Source: Arthrobacter sp. 9AX | GTDB lineage: Bacteria > Actinomycetota > Actinomycetes > Actinomycetales > Micrococcaceae | Direction: 5' to 3' | Assembly: GCF_902506095.1 (NCBI RefSeq) | Contig: NZ_LR733293.1 | Span: 3,592,164 to 3,656,163, forward strand | Length of the DNA: 64,000 nt | In this document: piece by piece, positions 33,894-41,158 of the stretch | Numbering within the stretch: position 1 is the first letter of the stretch | How the letters are laid out: every line of letters begins with the position of its first letter | Notes under the pieces: generated by a model | The model's input: the letters and a program-made list of their open reading frames with translations, nothing else | Told to the model about the DNA's origin: nothing | Database searches by the model: none | Program-made: the position numbers and the translations under genes

Positions 33894-34354
33894 TACGGGA
33901 GGGACTCCGCTTTGGCCGCGATCTCCGCAAGATCTTTGGTGAGGGCTTTGCGGGTGGCGGCCATGCCCATCCTGCCGAACAGCAGCATCATGATTTTGCT
34001 GGCGGGGGTGGGCTTGATGACCTCGGCGCCGAAGGTAAGGGTGAGGTCCGTGCCGCCATCGCGCGGGGCCAGGTTGAACCGCGTAGTGTAGTCCGCGCCG
34101 CCTTGGAGGGCCTTGACGGTGGTGTTGCGGTGGGGCTCAGCCCCGGCCACCCACATCTCGACTGTCTCAGCCTTGCCGAACATCTTCCGGGTCTCCTTCC
34201 ACCGCGTCCCCTCTTTATAGGGGCCTTCGGTGAGGAGCTGGACGGAATCAACTCCGGAGAGGGTGGCCGCCGAGCCCGGGATGTCGGTAATCACGGACCA
34301 GACCTTTTCCGGTGGCGCCTGGATGTGCTGGGTGAGGCTGATGCTGTGGTCCAT
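33893..34354 (-). CDS. SRPBCC (polyketide cyclase/START-like) family protein
   Basis: 153 residues. START-like helix-grip fold: begins ISLTQHIQAPPEKVWSVITDIPG, continues with VQLLTEGPYKEGTRWKETRKMFGK and ends with a long amphipathic helix (RMGMAATRKALTKDLAEIAAKA). Such proteins bind hydrophobic ligands. Translationally coupled to the pentapeptide-repeat gene (TAGTG overlap). The ligand is unknown. Confidence 0.87.
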   Translation of the reverse strand: MDHSISLTQHIQAPPEKVWSVITDIPGSAATLSGVDSVQLLTEGPYKEGTRWKETRKMFGKAETVEMWVAGAEPHRNTTVKALQGGADYTTRFNLAPRDGGTDLTLTFGAEVIKPTPASKIMMLLFGRMGMAATRKALTKDLAEIAAKAESLP

Positions 34355-34414
34355 GATCCGAGCCTAGCCGCGGGCACCGGCAATCAACAGGCGCCCCCAA
34401 CACCGGCAGCTTAA

Positions 34415-34436
34415 AATAGTAAGCAAGCTTCGTGTT
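34415..34436 (+). promoter_or_regulatory. 22-bp palindrome upstream of the CsbD gene
   Basis: AATAGTAAGC, AA centre, then GCTTCGTGTT: the left half is perfect and 18 of 22 positions fit AATAGTAAGC-AT-GCTTACTATT. It lies about 50 bases upstream of the CsbD-like start. Related sites are at 2470 and 19737. Confidence 0.55.
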
Positions 34437-34486
34437 ATCGTGAAAATGCACTGTTTGATCAACGGAAACGAAAGGAGGCCACCACC

Positions 34487-34663
34487 ATGGGCCTCGGAGA
34501 CAAGATCAGTAACGCAGCGGAAGACCTCGGCGGCAAGGCCAAGGAAGCAACGGGCAACGCCACTGACAATGACCGTCTGAAAGCGGAAGGCCAGACCGAC
34601 CAGGTCAAGGCTGACGCCAAGAAGGTCGGCGAAAGCGTCAAGGACGAGTTCAAGCGCGACTAG
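34487..34663 (+). CDS. CsbD-family stress protein
   Basis: 58 residues, ATG after a very strong AAAGGAGG. Sequence starts MGLGDKISNAAEDLGGKAKE and ends ESVKDEFKRD, a Lys/Ala/Asp/Glu-rich amphipathic chain typical of CsbD proteins, which are induced by general stress in many bacteria. The biochemical function is unknown. The palindrome at 34415-34436 and the terminator at 34713-34746 frame it as a single-gene unit. Confidence 0.93.
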   Translation: MGLGDKISNAAEDLGGKAKEATGNATDNDRLKAEGQTDQVKADAKKVGESVKDEFKRD

Positions 34664-34712
34664 CCTCTTCCTGCGGCGACCAGGCCCAACCAGGCCGGCC
34701 GTAACAGAGCGA

Positions 34713-34746
34713 AACGGCGGCGGATCCCCACGGAACCGCCGCCGTT
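34713..34746 (+). terminator. Intrinsic terminator after the CsbD gene
   Basis: AACGGCGGCGG (34713-34723) pairs with CCGCCGCCGTT (34736-34746) around ATCCCCACGGAA and is followed by CTGTTTG. ACAGAG...TCTGT arms extend the stem. It also faces the end of the convergent DinB-like gene. Confidence 0.8.
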
Positions 34747-34806
34747 CTGTTTGCCTGGAATTGCCGGTCGCCCAGCCCCGGTAGGAGCTACATGCCCGCG
34801 GGACCA

Positions 34807-35877
34807 TCACCATCCGCTGCGCGTCGGCGTGTGCCCTTGCCGGGAATCCTCCGGCATCGCCATTTCGGCGCGAAGCCCCAGGAGCCGGATGGGTCGGTCC
34901 GGCTCGATCTTCCCCCTCAGGTCGAGGGCGCGGGCCAGCACCTCTTCCGGGTCGGAGGTCTCAGGGATTTTCCGGGCATAGGTCTTGGTGATAAACGGGG
35001 CATACCGGACCTTGAGCGTTAGCCCGACGACGGGCCGCCCCTCCGCCGCGACATCCTTCAGCACGTGCGCCGCCAACTCCCGGACGGCGTCGTCAATTTG
35101 CCCGGGCTCCGTCAGGTCGCGCTGGAACGTGGTCTCCCGGCTGTGCCCGCGCGCCACCCACGGGGTGTCATCGACAACCCGCGAGCCGTCGCCCCGTCCG
35201 AGCTGGGCATACCAGGGTCCCATCCGCGGGCCGAACTCGGGGACCAGGTCATCCGGGTTGGACGCCGCAAGCTCGGCAACGGTCTTGATGCCGAGGGCGG
35301 CAAGGCGGCGGGACACCTTGGTTCCCACGCCCCACAGTTCGATGGTGGGGCGGTTCCCCATCACCTCGAGCCAGTTCTCTGCCGTGAGCCGGAAAATACC
35401 GGCGGGCTTGCCGAACGTCGTGGCCACCTTGGCACGGACCAGCGTGTCACCGATGCCCACACTGCAGTGCAGCCGGGTCTCCTCAAGGATGTCGTGCTGC
35501 ATCTGCTTGGCGTATGCGTCCGGATCATCCGTCCCCACACCAACAAACGCCTCATCCCAGCCCAGCACCTGAACGATGGCACCCGGTTGAGCGCGCAGCA
35601 CGGCCATGACCTTTTCTGAGGCCTCGAGGTAGGCTTCGTGATCGACCGGCAGGATGACGGCATCGGGGACCTTGCGTGCCGCGATGCGCAGCGGCATTCC
35701 CGAGCCCACGCCGTACGCCCTGGCTTCGTAGGATGCCGTGGACACCACGGCCCGCTCGGTGGGATCACCACGGCCGCCAACTATCACCGCTTTGCCCGCG
35801 AGCTCCGGCCGGCGGAGCACTTCCACGGCCGCGATGAACTGGTCAAGGTCAACATGCAGCACCCAGGATTCGCTCAC
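34807..35877 (-). CDS. dinB: Y-family DNA polymerase (DinB / Pol IV type)
   Basis: 356 residues from GTG 35877 (the open frame continues upstream without family similarity). Translesion polymerase. The palm begins VLHVDLDQFIAAVEVLRRPELAGKAVIVGG, with the first metal Asp pair. The second catalytic motif is LGWDEAFVGVG, where the usual Ser before Asp-Glu is replaced by Trp. The thumb and little-finger parts (ELWGVGTKVSRRLAALGIKTVAEL, HSRETTFQRDL) are complete. No actinobacterial LexA box was found upstream. Confidence 0.92.
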   Translation of the reverse strand: MSESWVLHVDLDQFIAAVEVLRRPELAGKAVIVGGRGDPTERAVVSTASYEARAYGVGSGMPLRIAARKVPDAVILPVDHEAYLEASEKVMAVLRAQPGAIVQVLGWDEAFVGVGTDDPDAYAKQMQHDILEETRLHCSVGIGDTLVRAKVATTFGKPAGIFRLTAENWLEVMGNRPTIELWGVGTKVSRRLAALGIKTVAELAASNPDDLVPEFGPRMGPWYAQLGRGDGSRVVDDTPWVARGHSRETTFQRDLTEPGQIDDAVRELAAHVLKDVAAEGRPVVGLTLKVRYAPFITKTYARKIPETSDPEEVLARALDLRGKIEPDRPIRLLGLRAEMAMPEDSRQGHTPTRSGW

Positions 35878-35934
35878 AAGCCCCAGTCTGCCCCGGCGGC
35901 GCGCCCCGCACCATCCCCGCCTCCCGCCGTCGTG

Positions 35935-35994
35935 ATCGCCGGAACGCTGCCAGGACGCTGAAGCGTTCCGGCGATCCGGCACCGTTCCGGCGAT
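35935..35994. repeat. Inverted repeat plus extra half-copy (BIME-like)
   Basis: ATCGCCGGAACGCT (35935-35948) and AGCGTTCCGGCGAT (35962-35975) are perfect 14-base arms around a 13-base loop. A third partial copy, GTTCCGGCGAT, is at 35984-35994. It lies between dinB and the amino-acid permease and could form a hairpin or act as a mobile palindromic element. Confidence 0.75.
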
Positions 35995-36041
35995 TCAGAC
36001 AGGCACGGGCACCCGGCGGCGGATCCGGCACCACGGCTTAC

Positions 36042-36093
36042 GCGGGAAAACGCCGACGGCGGGCCCGCCCTCCCCAGGGGCGTCCCGCCGTCG
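36042..36093 (-). terminator. Terminator of the amino-acid permease gene
   Basis: CGACGGCGGG (36054-36063) and CCCGCCGTCG (36084-36093) pair. On the minus strand the stem is followed by GCGTTTTCCC. It stands 22 bases after the permease stop codon. Confidence 0.75.
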
Positions 36094-36114
36094 ACCGTTA
36101 TTTCCCAAAAAGTG

Positions 36115-37575
36115 CTAGCTGTACAGCTCATTCTTCGGCTGGTTGTTCTTGACCTTCTGCCAGCCGAGCCACAGGACCACAGCGAAGAAGGGTATGGTGG
36201 CCAGCGTCCAGAGGCCCAGGTAGAAGACCTCGCCGCTCTTGCTGGTCATGGTGTCGAAGCCGATCAGCACCGTGATGGCCAGCAGGCCAACCAGGCCCGC
36301 CCAGCTGGTCCACGGGGAGCCGGGCATCGGCAGCTCGGAGGTGACGCCCTTGCGCCGGCGCAACACAATCTGGCTGGCGAAGATGGAGCCCCAGCAGAAG
36401 ATCACGCCGATGGAGGCGGTGTTCAGGGCGAGGTCGAACGCGTGCGAGCCACCCAGCCAGATGTTGAGCATGATGCCCACCAGGTAGAACGCCGCGATGG
36501 CCAGGATGGCCGCGTAGGGGACATGGCGCTTCGACATCCGGGTCAGCCACTGCGGGGCGTGGCCGTTGTTGGCCATGGTCCGGAACACGCGGCCGATCGA
36601 GTACAGGCCCGAGTTGCAGGAGGACAGCGCGGCGGTGATCACGATCATGTTCATCACGTCGCCCACCCAGCCCAGGCCCATCTGGCCGAAGACGGTGACG
36701 AACGGGGAGGTGCCGGCTTTGTACTGGTCCGAGGGCAGCAGCATGGCCAGCAGGGTCACGGAACCGACGTAGAACACCACGATGCGGAGGACGACGGCGC
36801 GGATCGCCTTGGGCACTTCGCGTTCCGGGTTCTGCATCTCGCCGGCGGTGATACCCACCAGTTCGATGCCGTTGTACGCGAAGATCACGGCGTTGAGCAC
36901 CAGGACCATCACCAGGGCGCCCTTGGGGAACATGCCGCCTTCAGCCGCGAAGAGGTTCGCGACCGACGCGTGGCCGTCGCCCACCTGGGCGTTGGTGACC
37001 ACCATGAAGGTGCCCACCACCAGGAAGATCAGGATGGCGCCCACCTTGAGGCAGGAGGCCCAGAATTCAAACTCGCCGAAGGCCTTGACGCTCAGGAGGT
37101 TGACCGCCACCAGCAGGGCCAGGGCGGCGATGGCCGAGGCTTCCACGGGGACGTTGGGGAAGAAGAACTGGAAGTACAGGCCGATCGCGATCAGTTCGGC
37201 GATGCCGGTCATGCCCCAGTTGATGAAGTACATCCAACCGGAGAGGTAGGCGCCCTTTTTGCCGAACATCTCGCCGGCGTAGCTGACGAACGAGCCGGAG
37301 GTCTGGCGGTACATGATGAGTTCGCCCAGGGCCCGCATCAGCAGGTAGGCGATGACGCCGGCGATGGCGTAGGAGAAAATCAGGGCCGGGCCGGTGGAGG
37401 CCAGGCGCCCGCCGGCACCCATGAACAGGCCGACGCCGATGGCGCCGCCCATGGCGATCATGGTGACGTGGCGGCGGCCCAGGGTCTTGCTATAGCCCTC
37501 GGCGCTGAGGGTGGGGTCGACGGCGGTGGATGGGGCCGTGGGGTTCTGGAGATCTGTGGGGGTACTTTGAGGCAC
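36115..37575 (-). CDS. APC-family amino-acid permease (AnsP/GABA-lysine group)
   Basis: 486 residues from GTG 37575, selected because AAGGA lies six bases upstream; an in-frame ATG at 37617 has none. Twelve membrane segments. The family signature is YSKTLGRRHVTMIAMGGAIGVGLFMGAG followed by RALGELIMYRQTSGSFVSYAGEMFGKKGAYLSGW. The substrate is probably a polar amino acid, taken up with protons. Its leader holds the large inverted repeat at 37622-37680. A terminator follows it. Confidence 0.9.
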   Translation of the reverse strand: MPQSTPTDLQNPTAPSTAVDPTLSAEGYSKTLGRRHVTMIAMGGAIGVGLFMGAGGRLASTGPALIFSYAIAGVIAYLLMRALGELIMYRQTSGSFVSYAGEMFGKKGAYLSGWMYFINWGMTGIAELIAIGLYFQFFFPNVPVEASAIAALALLVAVNLLSVKAFGEFEFWASCLKVGAILIFLVVGTFMVVTNAQVGDGHASVANLFAAEGGMFPKGALVMVLVLNAVIFAYNGIELVGITAGEMQNPEREVPKAIRAVVLRIVVFYVGSVTLLAMLLPSDQYKAGTSPFVTVFGQMGLGWVGDVMNMIVITAALSSCNSGLYSIGRVFRTMANNGHAPQWLTRMSKRHVPYAAILAIAAFYLVGIMLNIWLGGSHAFDLALNTASIGVIFCWGSIFASQIVLRRRKGVTSELPMPGSPWTSWAGLVGLLAITVLIGFDTMTSKSGEVFYLGLWTLATIPFFAVVLWLGWQKVKNNQPKNELYS

Positions 37576-37621
37576 AACGATTCCTTGTGGGTTGGGGGTT
37601 GGCCGCATCCGGTACACGGAC

Positions 37622-37680
37622 GATTCCGCTCACATAATTCGGCAAGATGCCTTGTCGGGCATCCGAATGTGATCGGAATC
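37622..37680 (-). promoter_or_regulatory. Long nested inverted repeat in the permease leader
   Basis: GATTCCGCTCACAT...TTCGG (37622-37642) pairs with CCGAATGTGATCGGAATC (37663-37680), and an inner GATGCC (37646-37651) pairs with GGCATC (37658-37663). The element ends 47 bases before the permease start. It could be an operator for a dimeric regulator or a leader RNA hairpin. Confidence 0.65.
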
Positions 37681-37750
37681 TCTCGTGGCGCCGAAGCTTC
37701 GCGCGGCTCGTCTATCCTACAAGATGTGACGGGGTGCTACGTGACGCGCG

Positions 37751-38086
37751 CTACACCGGTACCTGCAGGACCAGGTTCCGCTGCTCGTCCGTGGAGACTT
37801 CATAAGGGCTGAGGTTGTCTGCGCCGGTTGTGGAACAGCCCGTGGCCAGGTCAAACGCGTGCTGGTGGAGGGGGCACACCACTACGCCCAGGTCAATAGT
37901 GCCGTCGGCCAGCGGGCCTCCCCTGTGGGGACAAACTGCCGGGAGCGCCCGGAGCGAGCCGTCGCGGAGCCGGAACACGGCCACCTGGCCGCCGTCCACG
38001 GCGAAGGCCCTGCCCTCCCCCAGCGGAATCTGCTCCACCGGACCCAGGACGAACGTCTGCGCTCCTGTTGCGGCTTCGGCACTCAT
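37751..38086 (-). CDS. nirD: Nitrite reductase small subunit (Rieske type)
   Basis: 111 residues from ATG 38086, overlapping the nirB stop by four bases. Rieske [2Fe-2S] motif CPHRGGPLADG...CPLHQHAFDLATG is complete, i.e. two Cys and two His ligands. NirD partners NirB in NADH-dependent assimilation of nitrite to ammonium in the cytoplasm. Last gene of the operon. The spacing and order (unknown small gene, nirB, nirD) show one transcript. Confidence 0.94.
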   Translation of the reverse strand: MSAEAATGAQTFVLGPVEQIPLGEGRAFAVDGGQVAVFRLRDGSLRALPAVCPHRGGPLADGTIDLGVVVCPLHQHAFDLATGCSTTGADNLSPYEVSTDEQRNLVLQVPV

Positions 38087-40596
38087 TGGACGGGTACCTG
38101 CGGCAACACAGTCAGGGGCAGCGAGGTGCGGAACTGCCCCGGGGTCACCGGTTCCGCACGTTCTTTCCACGGGTCCTCGTAGCTGTCGATTGAGTCCTGC
38201 ATGGCCGCGTCCAGCCGGGATGCGATGCCTTCCGAGTCGGACACAATAACGTCCCGCAGATGCTCGATGCCTACCCGCGGGACAAACGAGTAGGTCCGTT
38301 CAAGCCAGTTGGCACGTTCCCGGTAGTACTGCATGAACCTGCCGGCCAGGACCTTGACCTCTTCGGGATCATCAACGGTGGCGAGGAGATCGCCCTTGCG
38401 GATGTGGGCGCCGGCTGCTCCGCCCACATAGATCTCCCACCGGCCGCCTTCAACCGCCACCACGCCCACGTCCTTCACCAGCGATTCGGCGCAGTTCCGC
38501 GGGCACCCGGACACCGCCAGCTTGAGCTTGGCCGGCGCCTCGATCCCCTGGAAGCGTGATTCGATCTCTATGCCGAGCTTCGTGGAATCCCCGGTTCCGT
38601 AGCGGCAGAAGTCCCTGCCCACGCAGGTCTTGACGGTGCGGAAGCTCTTGCCATAGGCGTAGCCCGAGGGCATGTCCAGGTCCGCCCACACCTGCGGCAG
38701 GTCCTCCTTGCGGATGCCCAGCAGGTCGATCCGCTGCCCGCCGGTGAGCTTGATCAGCGGGACATTGTGCTTTTCGGCCACATCGGCGATGCGGCGCAGC
38801 TGCTCCACCGAGGTCACGCCGCCCTTCATCTGGGGCACCACGGAGAAGGTGCCGTCGCGCTGGATGTTGGCGTGCACGCGGTCGTTGATGAACCGGGCGT
38901 CGCGTTCGTCAATATAGCGCTCTGCCAGCATCATCTTCAGCAGCGAGGCCAGCCCCATCTTGGACCTCGCGTCCTCGCCGCCGGGGGCCAGAGCCTGGAA
39001 CACCGCCGAGACGGAACGCAGCCCGCGCTTCCGGATCTCCGCCATCAGTGCCGGCTTGTCCAGCGGGATCGCGGGAACGTAGTAGCCGGCCGCCGGGTCC
39101 TCTTCCACGGCTCCGTCCGCGGCCCATTCCACCACCTGGCGCACCAGCAGCTTGCAGGAGCCGCAGCCCTTGCCGGCCCGGGTTGCCTCCATGGCGCCGG
39201 CAACAGTGGCACAGCCGCCCTGCACTGCATCCACCAGGGTCCTTTTGCTGACGCCGTTGCAGTTGCACACCTGCGCGTCGTCGCTGAGCTCGGCCACCCC
39301 GGTGTCCCCGTCCGGTGTCCCAAGATCGAACATCAGCCCGATCCGTTCCTCGGGAAGGGGCAGCCCGCGGTCATAGGCCTGGGTCAGGTAGGCCACCTTG
39401 CGGCTGTCGCCGAGGAGCGTCGCGCCCACCATCTTGTTGTTCCGGACCACGATGGACTTGAAGACGCCGCGGCTGGGCTCGGAGAAAACGATGTGTTCAT
39501 CCGTCTCGAGTTCGGGTCCGTGCAGGCCCATGGAGGCCACCTCGACGCCGGCCACCTTCAGTTTGGTGGCGGTACGGGAGCCCAAGTACAGGGAGGACGT
39601 GTCCGTCCCTGTGACGTGGTTGGCCAGGACCACCGCCTGTTCCCAGAGCGGGGCCACCAGCCCGTACACCTCGCCGCGGTGCTGCACGCACTCCCCCACG
39701 GCGTAGATATGGTCCTCGTCCTGGACCCTCAGCCGGTCATCCACCACGATGGCCCGCTCCACCGGCAGCCCGCTCAGGACGGCAAGGTCCACGTTGGGCC
39801 GGATTCCGGCGGCAACCACCACCATGTCGCAGGCGATGTCGGTGCCGTCGCGGAGGCTGACCCCCGTGACCCGGTCGTTTCCCAGTACCGCGGTGGTACG
39901 GCTGCCGGTCAGCACCCTGATGCCCAGTGCCTCGACGCTGCGGCGCAGCACCGCACCGCCGTCGGGCCCCATCTGCGCGCTCATCAGGTGACCGGCGGAA
40001 TGTACCACGTCCACCTCCAGCCCAATGCTCCGCAATCCATGCGCGGCCTCAAGTCCCAGCAGTCCCCCTCCGATCACCACGGCCCGGCGGTGGTGCTCCT
40101 GCCGCGCATGCGACACCATCTTGCGGGTGTCGTCGATGGTGCGGAAGCCGAAGATGCCCTGCTTGATGGACCCTCCCGGGGTGTACAGCCCATCCATCGG
40201 CGGCATGTGGGAGCGGCTGCCGGTGGCGATGATCAGGGTGTCGTACGGTGTCACCCGGCCGTCGTTGGAGAAGACGTGCTTGGTGAAGCGGTCAATCCTT
40301 TCCGCCTTCACCCCGGCATGAAGCGTGATGCCGTTCTCCTGGTACCAGGGCAAGGAGTTGAGGAAGATGTCGGCGTCGCTTTCCTCGCCGGAGAGGACGT
40401 GGCTGAGCATGATCCGGTTGTAGTTTCCGTACGGTTCATCGCCGAACATGGTGATGGTGAACTGTCCGGCGCCGCCGCGGGCCAGGATTTCCTCCACCGC
40501 GCGGGCGCCGGCCATGCCGTTGCCGATCACCACAAGCCGGCGGCGGGTGGCCGGCCCGGAGGGCGTGGCCCGCGGGCTGTCCAGGACGCTGGTCAT
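38083..40596 (-). CDS. nirB: NADH-dependent nitrite reductase large subunit
   Basis: 837 residues. N-terminal FAD/NAD domain (RLVVIGNGMAGARAVEEIL, and IYAVGECVQHRG). A BFD-like [2Fe-2S] domain follows (CNCNGVSKRTLVDAV...GKGCGSCK), then the sirohaem/4Fe-4S domain with TCVGRDFCRYG and SGCPRNCAESLVKDVG carrying the four cluster cysteines. Reduces nitrite to ammonium with NirD. Its start overlaps the stop of the 40596 gene (TGATG). Confidence 0.96.
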   Translation of the reverse strand: MTSVLDSPRATPSGPATRRRLVVIGNGMAGARAVEEILARGGAGQFTITMFGDEPYGNYNRIMLSHVLSGEESDADIFLNSLPWYQENGITLHAGVKAERIDRFTKHVFSNDGRVTPYDTLIIATGSRSHMPPMDGLYTPGGSIKQGIFGFRTIDDTRKMVSHARQEHHRRAVVIGGGLLGLEAAHGLRSIGLEVDVVHSAGHLMSAQMGPDGGAVLRRSVEALGIRVLTGSRTTAVLGNDRVTGVSLRDGTDIACDMVVVAAGIRPNVDLAVLSGLPVERAIVVDDRLRVQDEDHIYAVGECVQHRGEVYGLVAPLWEQAVVLANHVTGTDTSSLYLGSRTATKLKVAGVEVASMGLHGPELETDEHIVFSEPSRGVFKSIVVRNNKMVGATLLGDSRKVAYLTQAYDRGLPLPEERIGLMFDLGTPDGDTGVAELSDDAQVCNCNGVSKRTLVDAVQGGCATVAGAMEATRAGKGCGSCKLLVRQVVEWAADGAVEEDPAAGYYVPAIPLDKPALMAEIRKRGLRSVSAVFQALAPGGEDARSKMGLASLLKMMLAERYIDERDARFINDRVHANIQRDGTFSVVPQMKGGVTSVEQLRRIADVAEKHNVPLIKLTGGQRIDLLGIRKEDLPQVWADLDMPSGYAYGKSFRTVKTCVGRDFCRYGTGDSTKLGIEIESRFQGIEAPAKLKLAVSGCPRNCAESLVKDVGVVAVEGGRWEIYVGGAAGAHIRKGDLLATVDDPEEVKVLAGRFMQYYRERANWLERTYSFVPRVGIEHLRDVIVSDSEGIASRLDAAMQDSIDSYEDPWKERAEPVTPGQFRTSLPLTVLPQVPVQ

Positions 40597-40943
40597 CAGT
40601 GCTCCACCATGCCCAGGTCAATCACCACGGACCCCTTGACGCCCTCCGGAGCCGCAAGGTAAAGCTCCACGGCGGATCCGCCCTCGATGTCCTCCACCAC
40701 CCGCAGTGGAACGTGGACATCGCTCTTGGCGCCGATGGGAAAATACCTCATGGGCACGCCGTTGCGCAGCAGGACCACCGTAATCAGTTCCGGACTCGAA
40801 TTGCCTCCGCGGAAATAGAGCGTCTGGTTGATGAACCCGTCAGGGACGTAGTGGGAGAGCTCGCTGTGGATGGGCACGGGCTTTTCCATGCCCGCGCCCT
40901 GGAAGGGGAAAATGCCTTGCAGGAAAAGGTTCTTGGTCAGCAT
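40596..40943 (-). CDS. Small protein of unknown function in the nir operon
   Basis: 115 residues from ATG 40943 (AAAGGGAACG upstream). A compact, beta-rich soluble sequence with no Cys or membrane segment: LTKNLFLQGIFPFQGAGMEKPVPIHSELSHYVPDGFINQTLYFRGGNSSPELITVVLLRNGVPMRYFPIG, ending ELYLAAPEGVKGSVVIDLGMVEH. First gene of the operon and coupled to nirB by TGATG. I do not recognise the family. Position suggests a role in nitrite/nitrate assimilation, such as assembly or regulation. Confidence 0.75.
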   Translation of the reverse strand: MLTKNLFLQGIFPFQGAGMEKPVPIHSELSHYVPDGFINQTLYFRGGNSSPELITVVLLRNGVPMRYFPIGAKSDVHVPLRVVEDIEGGSAVELYLAAPEGVKGSVVIDLGMVEH

Positions 40944-41158
40944 GGGCGTTCCCTTTCGGCCGGCGGCAACTGTTACAGCCCATCCTGCGCCACCCATGTT
41001 TCGGCCTGCCGGTTCCCCGGTAACGATCCCTTAACGCAAAACTCACGGTTTTCCGGGCCCGTGGCCTTACCCGTACGCGTGGCTGATGGCAGCCGCCTTT
41101 GCCGGGAACCCCCGCAGCACAGCTAAGAGTTCCGCATATCGGTTCCGCGGCCCCGTGC
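40944..41158. other. Upstream region of the nir operon
   Basis: 215 bases between the nir operon (minus strand) and the ABC-F gene end. No gene is visible. The stretch around 41005-41050 contains GGTAACGATCCCTTAACGC and nearby ACGGTTTTCC, loosely like GlnR half-sites, but the spacing does not fit a GTNAC-N6-GAAAC box. No clear -10 is seen. Confidence 0.4.

Noticed and set aside
36112..37812. Long plus-strand open frame antisense to the amino-acid permease
   Set aside because: Its translation is full of His, Gln, Asp and Gly without domains, as expected from the complement of a high-GC membrane protein gene.
41005..41055. GlnR box before the nir operon
   Set aside because: Half-site-like words are present, but the spacing does not match GTNAC-N6-GAAAC on either strand.
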